DNA of 64,000 nt from an uncultured Clostridia bacterium (GTDB lineage Bacteria > Bacillota > Clostridia > UBA1381), in NCBI GenBank assembly GCA_947585795.1, contig CANPXG010000004.1, positions 1 through 64,000 of the forward strand, given 5' to 3'. The notes beneath the pieces are model-generated. The model made no database searches, was not told where the DNA came from, and saw only the letters and a program-made list of their open reading frames with translations. The position numbers were made by a program, and so were the translations under genes. This document shows, piece by piece, positions 46,950 to 57,862 of the stretch; within the stretch, counting starts at the first letter, position 1, and the number at the start of each line of letters is the position of its first letter.

Positions 46950-47925
46950 GGGTGGGGTGTTGGGGAGGGGGACGAATGCGGTTCGCCCGTACGGAATGTA
47001 ATTTATAAATTCAATGCCACCTCTCAGTCAGCTACGCTGACAGCTCCCCTCAAGTGAACCACACGCGAAGCGTGTGGTAGGCGTGTTGCGAAGCAACAAA
47101 CGCCGTAGCAAGGGGAGCCTTGCGACGGAGCAACAGACGCCGTAGCAAAGGGGAGCCCGTACGGACACCTCATCCACCGCTGACGCGGTCTCCCTTCCCC
47201 TCAAGAGGAAGGCTAAAGAGGGGCAACAAACGCCGTAGCAAAGGGGAGCACGTACAAACGTTGCCGGCGGGGTGTCAGGGGAACGGCGGGGTGAGGGCAC
47301 CCCTCCCTACAAGCGGACGAACGCGGTTCGTCTGTACGGACACCTCATCCACCGCTAACGCGGTCCCCCTTCCCCTCAAGTGAACCACACGCGGAGCGTG
47401 TGGTAGGCGACAAACGCCGTAGCAAAGGCAGCCCGTACAAACGTTGCCGGCGGGGTGTCAGGGAGGCGGGCTGGGGGCAGCCCGCACTACGGGAATGGGA
47501 CGTCGAAGGCGCCGTCCCCTACAAACCCCTCAGTCATTTGTCATGCAAATGACAGCTCATTCGCTACGGCATACGAGCATAGCTCTATGCCTACGACGCT
47601 GAAGCGTCGTTCACCTATTAGGGGAGCCTTAAGGTGAGAGAACGCGGTTCGTCTGTACGGGATGTAATTTATAAATTCAATGCCACCTCTCAGTCAGCTA
47701 CGCTGACAGCTCCCCTAGTAGGGGAGCCTGACGGCGGAGTAACAAACGCCGTAGCAAAGGGGAAGGCCAAACGCCGTAACAAAGCACCCCGCACTACGGG
47801 AATGGGACGTCGAAGGCGCCGTCCCCTACAAACCCCTCAGTCGCCTACGGCGACAGCTCCCCTAGCAGGGGAGCCTTACGGCGAAGCAACAAACGCCGTA
47901 GCAAAGGGGAGGCTTAGGAAGGGGT
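46950..47925. repeat. ~1-kb mosaic of GC-rich palindromic repeats
   Basis: At least four 'cagtc-[stem]-gacagctcccc...ggggagcc' units and several 'gtaggcgtgttgcgaagcaacaaacgccgtagcaaag' units; no convincing CDS. Confidence 0.85.
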
Positions 47926-48038
47926 GGGTTTTTTTATTTGGGAAAATTTTGGGGTGTGAATAAAAGTGTGAGGGGAGCGATACAATAACTACACGAACTA
48001 CACGAAAATTACGCGAAAAGGACGAAAGGGGCGGTAAA

Positions 48039-48215
48039 ATGGCGGAAAATAGCGGGAAAGATCATGATTTGACGGTGAATGAGGCGGTAAGCGCGCTCGC
48101 AAAGGCGACCGGCGTGACAGATATTATGAAACACAAGGATCCCGAACGCTACGATATGCTCATGAATACCTTCCGCGATGTCGCGGAAAAAGCCGTGTCG
48201 TCACAAATAAACTGA
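48039..48215 (+). CDS. 58-aa small protein, unknown function
   Basis: MAENSGKDHDLTVNEAVSALAKATGVTDIMKHKDPERYDMLMNTFRDVAEKAVSSQIN*; RBS-like gaaaggggcgg; not in the ORF track. Confidence 0.6.
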   Translation: MAENSGKDHDLTVNEAVSALAKATGVTDIMKHKDPERYDMLMNTFRDVAEKAVSSQIN

Positions 48216-48317
48216 AAGCGGAGCAACTTTCCTCCGCTTTTTATTATATAAAATCATTGAAGAATATTGCTTAAAATCGAATAATGTTATATAATAGTCT
48301 TACATAGCAGTTTAGGG

Positions 48318-49460
48318 GTGATATTTTTGAAAACAAAAAGCGTGGCAAAAAAGTCCGTTATGCTCATGGAGTTTGACTGGCTTTTATTCATAGTGACTAT
48401 AGGACTTGCCCTCTTCGGCATAGTAATGATATATTCCGCGACGCGGTCGCTCGGCACGAACGTAAACGTGATCGTGCAGTCGGGCGCGCTCGTCATAGGC
48501 TGCGCGCTGATGCTCGTCAGCTGCTTCTTCGACTACGAACAGCTTAAAAACCTTATCAAACCTATTTATATCTTCGCCGTGGCGATACTTATTCTCGTGC
48601 TTCTTATCGGTATCGGTACAAACGAGTGGGGCGCGAAAAGCTGGATCCGTTTCGGTCCCGTCGGTATTCAGCCGTCAGAAATCGCGAAGATCTGTTTCGT
48701 CATAACATTCTCGTACCATCTGTCAAAGGTGCATGACGATATTAACAAGCCTCTCGTTATCCTCGGCTTGCTTTTACACTTGGGTATACTGCTCGGTCTT
48801 ATCGCACTGCAGCCGGACTTCGGAAGCGCGATGGTGTTCGTGTTTATATTTATATGCCTTATGTTCACGGCAAAAATTTCGTATAAATACATTATCCCCG
48901 CAGGCGTGGTCGCGGGCGCGTCGCTGCCGCTTATTTACAAGTACGTTTTGAAGGATTATCAGCAGGAGCGTATCCTCGCGTTCTTTAATCCCGAACGGGA
49001 CGCGAGTGGAAGCGGGTTCCACGTCATTCAGTCGAAGATAGCCGTCGGTTCGGGACAGCTTTGGGGTAAGGGGTATATGCAGGGCATACAAAATCAGATG
49101 GGATACCTGCCCGAAAAGCATACCGATTTTATTTTCAGCGTGATTTGTGAGGAGCTTGGGTTTATCGGCGCACTGCTCGTGGTGGGCGCGTTGTTCTTCG
49201 TGATATACAAATGCTTTAAAACGGCGCAAAAGGCGGACAACGCGTTCGGCAGGTATATCTGCACGGGCGTGGGCGCGATGATGCTGTTCCACGTTTTTGA
49301 GAACGTCGGAATGTGTGTCGGTCTTATGCCGGTTACCGGTATTCCGCTGCCGTTTTTGAGCTACGGCGGTACGTCGCTTGTGGTGAATATGGTCGCGATA
49401 GGGCTTGTGCTGAGCGTGTCGTACCATAACAAACCGCGCAGCGTGTTTGACGTGTATTAA
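48318..49460 (+). CDS. rodA: FtsW/RodA/SpoVE-family peptidoglycan glycosyltransferase, RodA-like
   Basis: 'WIRFGPVGIQPSEIAKI', 'HVIQSKIAVGSGQLWGKGYMQGIQNQMGYLPEKHTDFIFSVICEELGFIG', 'PLPFLSYGGTSLV'. Confidence 0.9.
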   Translation: MIFLKTKSVAKKSVMLMEFDWLLFIVTIGLALFGIVMIYSATRSLGTNVNVIVQSGALVIGCALMLVSCFFDYEQLKNLIKPIYIFAVAILILVLLIGIGTNEWGAKSWIRFGPVGIQPSEIAKICFVITFSYHLSKVHDDINKPLVILGLLLHLGILLGLIALQPDFGSAMVFVFIFICLMFTAKISYKYIIPAGVVAGASLPLIYKYVLKDYQQERILAFFNPERDASGSGFHVIQSKIAVGSGQLWGKGYMQGIQNQMGYLPEKHTDFIFSVICEELGFIGALLVVGALFFVIYKCFKTAQKADNAFGRYICTGVGAMMLFHVFENVGMCVGLMPVTGIPLPFLSYGGTSLVVNMVAIGLVLSVSYHNKPRSVFDVY

Positions 49461-49468
49461 AAATAAAT

Positions 49469-49508
49469 AGAAAACTACCGTAAAGCTATGCTTTACGGTA
49501 GTTTTTTT
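49469..49508. terminator. Bidirectional intrinsic terminator
   Basis: AAAACTACCGTAAAGC-tat-GCTTTACGGTAGTTTTTTT. Confidence 0.85.
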
Positions 49509-49512
49509 ATGG

Positions 49513-52500
49513 TTAATATTCACATGAAGCTATCAATATGTCATTGTACGCCCAGTGCGACGCGTCCACGTCGCTGAACGGGCAGGTGAGTGCCGCCGTT
49601 TGGTCGGTCATTTTTCTGCCGAGAATACGGTTTATCATAGATACCGTTTCGGCGCGCGTTACGCGGTTTTTGGGAAGGAACGTGCCGTCGCCGTAGCCGC
49701 TTATAACGCCCATCAGGGCGAGCGTGTTTATCTCGTCGCGGCACCACTCAAACTGTGCCGTGTCGATGAATACATCGTTGGTTTCGACTGTGTCGATACC
49801 GGCGAACCGTGCCAGTATGGCGGCAAATTCGGCGCGCGTTATCATGTTTTCAGGGCGCACGCTTCCGTCCTCGTAGCCGGAAATGTAACCCTTGGAAACG
49901 GCGAAGTTGATGTAATTCGTATACCATGCGTCCGCGTTCATGTCGGGGAATACGTTCGGGTAGACGGTGTTTTCGTCAAAGCTGTTGTCGAGCATCGCCA
50001 GTATTTTTGAGATCTCCGCGCGGGTGATGGTGTTGTCCGGTCGGAACTCTGACAAATCGCTGTCGCCGTAGCCGCTTATGTACGCCGTGCCGTTGTCGGG
50101 TATCGGCGTAAAGCTTGTGTCGGGCACCGGTGTTGGTGTCGGTTCAATCGTCTGCTCGGGCGGTGTTGTCGGTTCCGGAGTAGTTTGCGGTGTGGGCTCG
50201 GGTGTCGGCGTTGACGCGGACGAGTTTGACGATGAACCGCCGCCACCGCGTTTCTTTTTCTGCGTGACAGTCACGTAGTATTTGTGTTCCACGCCGTACT
50301 CGTTCACTACCGTGTAAACAACGGGTGTTTCCGAGGAATTTGTGAAGTCCTGCGCGCCCTTGGGCGAATAATCCGTGCCTACGTAGTCGAGTATCGGTTC
50401 CACCGCCTTCAAATCCGCGCTTGACGGAAGAACGATGCTTATGTTGTCGCCGTCGTATACCGTGTCGCCGTCCCGGTTTTCAACCGTCATGCTCTTAATG
50501 TACGGATCCTCGCCTTTTTTCGTTACGTGAACGGTGTATGTGACGCTTTCGTCGCCCGACGAGGACAGCGTGTAGGTCACGGGGTTCGTGAAGTCCTGAG
50601 GCGCGTCGGCGCTCGGGGTTATTGTGTCCGCATCGTATGTTATTTGAGGCGTTACCGCTGTTATGTCCTGTGTATACGGAACGGTTATGTTAATGTCCGT
50701 GCCGTTGATCTCCGTTTCGCCCTCCTGAACGTCGGGCAAAGTGAATTCCGTGATCGCGCGCGTCGTGCGGCGCGGTACGGTTATTTCGGAGCCCTCTATG
50801 ACCGTGCCGTCGAGCGTGAAGCGCATGCGGTAGGAACGCGCTGCCGTTGTGCTGTCGTTATGCGGTACAAGCACGCTCCACTCTGCTTTGCCCGTGCTGA
50901 AGGACTGTCTTTCGACCGCCAAGCTCTCGCCGCTGTCCGATATGACTTCAAGCACAGCCGAGTCGAAGAAAATGCCTTCTATTTTGATAAGCACGTTTCC
51001 GCCGAGGAAATTCGTCGGCGAAATGTAAGAAATATTCGTGATTTGCGGTTGTCCGTCACGGGTGATATGAACTGTGTATTCCCTGCCCTCGTCGTCATTG
51101 TCGGCGTAAATCGTATACACCAATGACTTTGTGGGATTGTTGAAATTAACCGTGCCCTCCGGCTCGTAGCGGTCGCCGTCATATTGAAGGGTAGGCGTGA
51201 TTTCCGTCAGGTCAGTGTCATAGTATACTTTGATATATATGTCCGTGTCGGTGATCTCCGCCGCCTGTACCTGTCCTTTATCTAACATAAAGTGGCTTAT
51301 CGCCTTAGTCTTGCGGCGCGGTACGGTTATTACAGCCTTGTGGGTATACTCTATCGGCTCCGTGAAGCCGTCAAGATAAATTTCTATCTCGTATTCCTTG
51401 TCGGTGTCGCTATCGTTTTCGGGGATGTTAAGCGTTGCCACTCCCCCGCCCTCTTTCAAAACGGCATCCGCCTCAACGCTGTCGCCGCCGCCCACGGGCA
51501 CCGCGACAACTCTCGCGCTGTAGAAGAATACTCCGTCTATCTCAACGTCTACCTGTGAAGCCTTGTAGCTTGTCGGAGTGTTGGCAAGCTCCACCGAATG
51601 AATTATCGGTGTGCCGATGCGCTCGGCGCTCGCCGTATACGTTCTGTCCGTATCACCCATAGCAGAAACGGTGTACACAACCTCTTTTTTGTCCAAATCC
51701 ACTATGTCGGTCGGAGTATAGCTGTCGCCGTCATACTGTACGGACGGGAAGATATGCGTCAGGTCGGAGTTATACGGCATCGAAATCAATATGCGGTTGC
51801 CGTTTACCTCGTCCTCGATAATCTGCGTGTTTGCCGCGCCCGGTACGCCGAATGACGTTATCTTACGCGTTTTGCGGCGCGGGACGGTCAGCGTTTCGGC
51901 AATTTGACGCTCCGTACCGTTGAGGTATATTTTTAAATCGTATATCTGATTTGTTTCCGTGCTTTCGTTTATCGGAAGAGTAAGATGTCCCGTCGCTTTA
52001 CCGGCGTAATTATCGCCGTAGTCCACGGTGCCCTTTATCGCGTCCGCAGCGCTGCCGCCGCGCGGAATAGCCTCGATTTCCAAGGTGTCCGTCGGTGTTC
52101 CGTCACCGAGAAGGGACGGTATAAATCTTCCTTCTATGTTGACGGTGATATTCGTGTCCGAATAATACTCGGGCTTTTTCGCGCTGAAAACGTCAATTCT
52201 CGGCACGCCGATACGGCGCACGTGAACGGTATACGTGTTTGATGTGCCGTCAAGCGCGTACACGGTGTATTCCACGTCGTTATTGAAATTCTGCGCGCCT
52301 GTCGGTGTGTAGCTTTCACCTGAATAGTAGACCGTCGGCTCTACGTTCCTGAGGTCTGTGTTGTACGGGACCGCCACTTCTATCACGGTCTTGCCGTCTG
52401 TTTCCGTTATGCGCGGCTCGCCCTGCTCCGGCGAAATTATAATACCCGTCATGTACGCCGCGTTGTCCTCTCTCGAGGGCACGGTAAGCTTGTATTCACG

Positions 52501-55500
52501 GTCAAGAGATTGTTCCTCGTTGCCTATTTTGGCGGATAGGAGGTAAACTCTTTCCTCCGTGGACGGGTTGCTCGGCACTGTCAGCGTCGCGACAAAGTCG
52601 CCTGTTTCCTCGTTCTTTCTCACCGTCGCGGGTAAAACGTCCGCATTGACAGCGCTGCCCGACAGAAGCAGCGCCGATACCGTCATATACGATCCCCTTA
52701 CCGAATTTGCCGCGTTTTCAAGATTTTCACCTCTGACTATTACGTCCACCTGTCCCGCGGAGCTGTATTGCGGATCGTCAAATTCCAAGCTTGTAATTAC
52801 GGGCGCAGCCTGTTTCGTGACATGAACGTAATACTCGTGAGTGTCGCCGTTTTCGGCTGTTACCGTGTATATTACCTCGGAGTTAAAGTCCTGCGCCTCA
52901 AAGGGTGAGTAACGCGCGTTATCGGACACTGTGATCTGCGGCTCAAGCGCGCTTAAGTCCGCGTCATACGGCATCGTTATGCGTACTTCTCCGTCGGTAA
53001 TCACGCTCTCGCCCACCTGATTCGGCAGCGTGAACGAAAGTATCTTGGTTCCGCTTTTCGGTTTTCTCGGAACGCGGAGCGTTTGCGTGTACGCCTGTAC
53101 GTAATCGTTTCCGATCCTCGCTTTGATCGTATATTCCGCCACAGCGTTATCGTCATCGTTCGCGGGAGCTGCTATGTCGGCGACATATCTGCCGCTTTCA
53201 CTGTCGTAGACCGCCTTGACGGGCGCTATCGCGCCGTCCTCGGAATAGATCCATATATCTTTATTTTCCGCATGCTCCGCGTGGTCAAGTCGGTCAAGCG
53301 CGGAGCCTGTTATCGTGACGCGCACCGTGCCGCCCTCCGACGTATTCGGATTTGTAAAGGTAAACGACGTTACAGTCGGCGCGGCTTCCTTGTAGATGTA
53401 TACCTCGTAGACGGTGGTTGTTCTTTCGTCCTTGGCTCTTACGGTGTAATTTGTTCTCATTACCCCGTTTGACTCATGGAATGACGCCATGCCGACAGAC
53501 GGATCTATGGATGAACCGATATATGTTATATCCGCGTTGTACCACGTTATATAGTCATGATCCCACGGCATGTATACATATATGGTCGAATTGCGGTTTT
53601 CGTGGTCGTAAATCTCGCTGCGTATCTGTCCCTGAATTTCAAATGCCGTAATCTGAGCCACCGTATTGTTATACGGCAGATAAACGGTACGTCCGACATC
53701 TACTTTCTCGCTGCCTTGAATTTGATAGTACACGCTGTAGTTTATGGGCGTGTCATAGCTTTTGTTTTCGGGGAAGGTAAACGTCGCGCTGTACGAGTTG
53801 TCCTCTTCGACGATAATGTCCGCCGTCAGCGTATCGTACCCTTCCATGTCGGGAACGAGTACAAGCTTCACGCGGTCGGGCAATATCGTGCCCAATACCG
53901 TGATTTTAAGTTCGCCGCCTTTGTATGTCAGGCTATCATACAATATATTATCTACCGAAAGCGCGCGCAAATCTACCGCGCCGCCCGCGCCGTTGATTTT
54001 GATCGTTCCGTTGTACTCCTTGTCGTCATATGTGACGCTTATGTTGTACTGACCGTCGGGAACGAGCAGGTAGAGCGTTGCGTCGTCGTATATGTAATAC
54101 GTTTTGCTCTCGGCATCATCGTCAGATTTGTATACACATTCATGCAGGTCTTTGTTGTCGGAATCTATGCGCGCGGTAAGCTGGTAGAGCGCCGTGCCGT
54201 CAGCGGTTTTCGGGCAGACGGAGGAGCCGCTGCTTGAGTAGGTGCCGTCTATACGCGCGTAGTCAATGCCGTCGGTTATGAAGCTGCCCTCGCCGTTAAG
54301 CGCGTTCGTGCCGTCGGGAGATACTATGCGTATGGGCATTTCGGTGACGGTCATAGAGGTCCTGTTTGCTATGTTTATCGCGTTTGAAGCGTTGCTTTCC
54401 ACGTTCAAAACAGCGTTTTCATCGCCTTTTTTCACGACAAAGCTAAGCTCTTTAAATGTCATGTATGTGCCCGATACGGAAATTGCGTTCGCGGTTTGAG
54501 ATGTTATGCTGCACTTGCCCACAACGGTAAATTCCGTGTCCCAATTTATTTGTACGGACGCGCCGCTGTGGTTCGTATCGATCGTCACGTTGTCCAGCGT
54601 TATCGGGGGAAGTACGGTTCCTTCCGCATTCTTCTCCGTCTGAGTTGAAAGTATATGCGTATCGGTGGAGCCTATGATTTTGTAGCCTCCCGTATCGGGG
54701 TTGTACGCCGTGCCGCCGTACAGCACGTACTCGTCCGAAATTACGATGTCGCCCTTTGAAATATCGTATGTTGTCGGGTTTGTATCGCCTATATCGTCAA
54801 GGACGAGGGTGATCGTGTACTTTACCTCTTTTTTATCGTGTCCCGTTACGGTGTACTCCGCCGTGTGTCCCTCGCCCGAAAAGTTCAGTCTGCCCTCCGT
54901 GGCTGTCGCGCCGGTGTACTCGCTCGTCGGTTCTATGAGCTCAAGCTTAATGTTTTCGGGTACGTGAACCGTTACGGTGTGATCTGCCTCGTTTATTACT
55001 GTATCCTTGGTCTGACCGGGAACGGTAAAGCTTGTAAGCTTTGTTTCGGGATTTAATATACATTCCGCGGTATTGTCCGCGTTTACCTGGATCCTTGTAT
55101 AGTAGTAATACGTGTTGCCGTCCTTATATACGCGTATCCATCTCATGCCCGGTACAAGGTAGAGGTATAATTTGCCTTCCTCGTCCGTGCTTGTCTTTAT
55201 CTTAGTTGCAGGTTCTTCGTCGCCGTCTATCGAGTATTCAACGTCTTCCGCGCCCGTAATGCCTTCAACGGTAACGGTGACGGGACGAAGATTTGTAGAG
55301 GCTGCAGAGATTGGCGGATCGCTGTTGTAGTTTTTAAAGTCGGCTTTGACGCTGCCGCCGTTTATTGTGACTTTTGCAGATCTGTTGGAGGCGCCTCGGT
55401 CAATGCCGACACCGCCGTTTTCGCCGCCCTTAGCCGATACAAAGCCGCCGTTTATTTCGATGTTAATGCCGCCTGAGGACGTGTTTGAACTGATACCGAT

Positions 55501-57840
55501 GCCCGACGACGCGCCGCTGCCCGTCGCGTAAACCTTACCGCCGTTTATTGTGACGGTCATGTTCGAAACCTGTTCAGCCGCGCTGCCGCCGATACCGCTG
55601 CCGCCGTTTGTACCGGTGGCGTGGACAGTGCCGCCGTTTATGATAAGAGAGTTTATGCTTCCGATGCCCGCGCCGTTGTCGGAGGTCGCGGTGACGGTGC
55701 CGCTGTTTATTGTGACAGTGCCCACCTTGCTTATACCCGCGCCCTCGTGCGAGGTAAATTCTATGTCGCCGTCGCCTTCTATCGTTATAGTGGACTGCGT
55801 TGCGGCGGACGTTATTCCGCTTATGGCGCTTGTCGCGCCTGATTTGATTTTGTTGCTGCCTTTAAGTACCAGCGTTACGTCAACATTGTCCCTCAAATTC
55901 AATGCGCTGGTCTGTAATACGCTCAAGGACACGTTGTCCAGCTCAATGCGCGGATCCACGCCCGTAACGGTTATTTTACTGCGCGTAACGCTGTCCGATT
56001 GGATCAAATGTATGGTTTCGGTCTTGGGAATGCTGTACGACGATGTGCCTACGGTGATCTTCATGTTGTCCGTAACGGAGGTGTCGGGAGATATGTCAAT
56101 GTCGCCGTCGGATATGTCAAAGCTGGCGGTCGAATCCTTTGTTATCGTGATGTCTTTTGTTGCCGTGTATGTATATTGTGTACCGCCCGACTTTGTCAGC
56201 TTAACGGTTGCGGTCAGGTTGACCGTCTTGCCCGCCGCCGCGAGTGACACAACAAGAAAACCGCCTTCGATTTTTGCCTCGTCCGCGTTTGCCTCCGCGT
56301 CGTCAACGGTAATCGAATACTCCTTCGACAGCGAGTGTACGGGATATGTACATTCCGTGGCGGGGGTGAATACAGCGTCAACCTTCTGCCGCGCTGTGCC
56401 GTCGATTATATTTACCTGTATTTCGGACGGTATGCCGTCGAGCGATACCGACGCGTTATCTTCGTCACACTTACACTCTTCTTCGGCGCTGTATTTCGTA
56501 AGCGTGTATTCCGTCACCTCGGGTGTAATTCCCGATACCGAATATATGTCTTCGCCGTAATTTAGAGCGAAGCTGTCTGTATCATCGGATATATACGGGT
56601 ATAGTTTTCCGTCCGCGTCCGTATATGCTTTCCAGGAGTCAACGGTTACTTCTTTATTCGCGTAATCAGCGTCCGACGGCATTTGCATGACCGCGCAATG
56701 AAGCGGTTCGCCGAATTCGTTGACCGGGTAGCCGTCGTCAAAGGTAGTGTTTTTAATGCTTCCGCCTTTTACAACAACATCATTGTACTCAAGAGGCGCA
56801 ACGGAACCCCGTCCTATTCCGGCGCATTTATTTCCGCCGGTCGCGGTTATGTTTCCGCCGGTAATCATTATCGGCGCGTTTGGAGTATAATGACAACCGC
56901 CTATACCGGCTCCGTAATTGCCTCCGGTTGCCGTTATATTTCCGCCTTCTATTAATATCCCAACACCATAGTAATCTCTATATATCGGTGACGTGCTATT
57001 CGGCGCGCCGATGCCTGCTCCTCCCGCACCGCTTTTTGCAGTTATGTTTCCGCTTTTGATCGTTATCTGACCGTGAGCGCCTGAGGAAGCATCGGTACCG
57101 TTTCTGTTTGTGCCTATTGCAGGAGCGTTGCTTTTACTGCCCACCTCAAGCGAGCCGTTTCCTTCAATTATAAGTGTGCCGTAGCTTGATCTGTCCGCAG
57201 AGGAATAAACCGCGATACCGGCGTATCCTAAAGTGGACGCGGTAATGCTGTTGTTGCCCTCCAAAACAAGCGTAAGCTCCGCGCCTTCCTCCACCTTTAT
57301 CGGCGCGGTCGTGCTTGTGGTAATGGTAACGTCAGTAAGGGTAAGCGTAGCTTTAACGCCCGTTTTTACCACAATGTTATTCGTTATGTCGCCGCCCGCG
57401 TTCGTAACGGTGTACTCTCCCTCTTCCGAGATTTCCACAGTGCCCGATTGGAGGTCGGCTGTTATGTCGCCGCCCACTGTCAGCGCCATAGGCTTAAAGG
57501 TGTTTGCGCGTAAGGGAATTGTTTTTAAATCCAAAGAAGGCTCTGCCGTTACGGTCGGAGCCTTGTAGGTCGGCTGCGGTGAGGCAGTCGTTTTAATATT
57601 ATCTTTTTCCGCCGTCGGTGATGGTATCGTAACCGGCAGCTTTACGGGAGCTTTCAGCATTGGATGCTCAAGTGCAGTCGGTGACGCCGACGGCTCGGGC
57701 GTGGTTTCCGTGACCTCCGTCACCGAAGGAGTTTCCGTTTCGGCTGTTATACCATCCGCAAGCACAGGAATGTTAACGCTTGTAAAAATCATTATAAGCG
57801 CCAAAAAAAGCGAAATAGATTTTCCTTTCATAGCATTCAC
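49513..57840 (-). CDS. Giant (2775-aa) SLH-anchored surface protein with carbohydrate-binding-like and ~190-aa tandem beta-repeat modules
   Basis: Signal peptide; N-terminal 'LTLTDVTITTSTTAPIKVEEGAELTLVLEGNNSI' repeats; ~6-7 modules separated by 'VPRRKT' linkers; C-terminal SLH repeats. Confidence 0.88.
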   Translation of the reverse strand: MNAMKGKSISLFLALIMIFTSVNIPVLADGITAETETPSVTEVTETTPEPSASPTALEHPMLKAPVKLPVTIPSPTAEKDNIKTTASPQPTYKAPTVTAEPSLDLKTIPLRANTFKPMALTVGGDITADLQSGTVEISEEGEYTVTNAGGDITNNIVVKTGVKATLTLTDVTITTSTTAPIKVEEGAELTLVLEGNNSITASTLGYAGIAVYSSADRSSYGTLIIEGNGSLEVGSKSNAPAIGTNRNGTDASSGAHGQITIKSGNITAKSGAGGAGIGAPNSTSPIYRDYYGVGILIEGGNITATGGNYGAGIGGCHYTPNAPIMITGGNITATGGNKCAGIGRGSVAPLEYNDVVVKGGSIKNTTFDDGYPVNEFGEPLHCAVMQMPSDADYANKEVTVDSWKAYTDADGKLYPYISDDTDSFALNYGEDIYSVSGITPEVTEYTLTKYSAEEECKCDEDNASVSLDGIPSEIQVNIIDGTARQKVDAVFTPATECTYPVHSLSKEYSITVDDAEANADEAKIEGGFLVVSLAAAGKTVNLTATVKLTKSGGTQYTYTATKDITITKDSTASFDISDGDIDISPDTSVTDNMKITVGTSSYSIPKTETIHLIQSDSVTRSKITVTGVDPRIELDNVSLSVLQTSALNLRDNVDVTLVLKGSNKIKSGATSAISGITSAATQSTITIEGDGDIEFTSHEGAGISKVGTVTINSGTVTATSDNGAGIGSINSLIINGGTVHATGTNGGSGIGGSAAEQVSNMTVTINGGKVYATGSGASSGIGISSNTSSGGINIEINGGFVSAKGGENGGVGIDRGASNRSAKVTINGGSVKADFKNYNSDPPISAASTNLRPVTVTVEGITGAEDVEYSIDGDEEPATKIKTSTDEEGKLYLYLVPGMRWIRVYKDGNTYYYYTRIQVNADNTAECILNPETKLTSFTVPGQTKDTVINEADHTVTVHVPENIKLELIEPTSEYTGATATEGRLNFSGEGHTAEYTVTGHDKKEVKYTITLVLDDIGDTNPTTYDISKGDIVISDEYVLYGGTAYNPDTGGYKIIGSTDTHILSTQTEKNAEGTVLPPITLDNVTIDTNHSGASVQINWDTEFTVVGKCSITSQTANAISVSGTYMTFKELSFVVKKGDENAVLNVESNASNAINIANRTSMTVTEMPIRIVSPDGTNALNGEGSFITDGIDYARIDGTYSSSGSSVCPKTADGTALYQLTARIDSDNKDLHECVYKSDDDAESKTYYIYDDATLYLLVPDGQYNISVTYDDKEYNGTIKINGAGGAVDLRALSVDNILYDSLTYKGGELKITVLGTILPDRVKLVLVPDMEGYDTLTADIIVEEDNSYSATFTFPENKSYDTPINYSVYYQIQGSEKVDVGRTVYLPYNNTVAQITAFEIQGQIRSEIYDHENRNSTIYVYMPWDHDYITWYNADITYIGSSIDPSVGMASFHESNGVMRTNYTVRAKDERTTTVYEVYIYKEAAPTVTSFTFTNPNTSEGGTVRVTITGSALDRLDHAEHAENKDIWIYSEDGAIAPVKAVYDSESGRYVADIAAPANDDDNAVAEYTIKARIGNDYVQAYTQTLRVPRKPKSGTKILSFTLPNQVGESVITDGEVRITMPYDADLSALEPQITVSDNARYSPFEAQDFNSEVIYTVTAENGDTHEYYVHVTKQAAPVITSLEFDDPQYSSAGQVDVIVRGENLENAANSVRGSYMTVSALLLSGSAVNADVLPATVRKNEETGDFVATLTVPSNPSTEERVYLLSAKIGNEEQSLDREYKLTVPSREDNAAYMTGIIISPEQGEPRITETDGKTVIEVAVPYNTDLRNVEPTVYYSGESYTPTGAQNFNNDVEYTVYALDGTSNTYTVHVRRIGVPRIDVFSAKKPEYYSDTNITVNIEGRFIPSLLGDGTPTDTLEIEAIPRGGSAADAIKGTVDYGDNYAGKATGHLTLPINESTETNQIYDLKIYLNGTERQIAETLTVPRRKTRKITSFGVPGAANTQIIEDEVNGNRILISMPYNSDLTHIFPSVQYDGDSYTPTDIVDLDKKEVVYTVSAMGDTDRTYTASAERIGTPIIHSVELANTPTSYKASQVDVEIDGVFFYSARVVAVPVGGGDSVEADAVLKEGGGVATLNIPENDSDTDKEYEIEIYLDGFTEPIEYTHKAVITVPRRKTKAISHFMLDKGQVQAAEITDTDIYIKVYYDTDLTEITPTLQYDGDRYEPEGTVNFNNPTKSLVYTIYADNDDEGREYTVHITRDGQPQITNISYISPTNFLGGNVLIKIEGIFFDSAVLEVISDSGESLAVERQSFSTGKAEWSVLVPHNDSTTAARSYRMRFTLDGTVIEGSEITVPRRTTRAITEFTLPDVQEGETEINGTDINITVPYTQDITAVTPQITYDADTITPSADAPQDFTNPVTYTLSSSGDESVTYTVHVTKKGEDPYIKSMTVENRDGDTVYDGDNISIVLPSSADLKAVEPILDYVGTDYSPKGAQDFTNSSETPVVYTVVNEYGVEHKYYVTVTQKKKRGGGGSSSNSSASTPTPEPTPQTTPEPTTPPEQTIEPTPTPVPDTSFTPIPDNGTAYISGYGDSDLSEFRPDNTITRAEISKILAMLDNSFDENTVYPNVFPDMNADAWYTNYINFAVSKGYISGYEDGSVRPENMITRAEFAAILARFAGIDTVETNDVFIDTAQFEWCRDEINTLALMGVISGYGDGTFLPKNRVTRAETVSMINRILGRKMTDQTAALTCPFSDVDASHWAYNDILIASCEY

Positions 57841-57862
57841 ACTCCTTTAATTTATCTAAAAC

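Noticed and set aside
46950-47925. CRISPR-like array in the repeat mosaic
   Set aside because: Repeats are irregularly spaced palindromes of several families with no uniform spacers and no cas genes nearby.
55550-56560. Long plus-strand ORF (336 aa) and many others antisense to the 49.5-64 kb surface genes
   Set aside because: They mirror the codon pattern of the minus-strand repeat proteins, have low-complexity compositions and lack RBS or family signatures.
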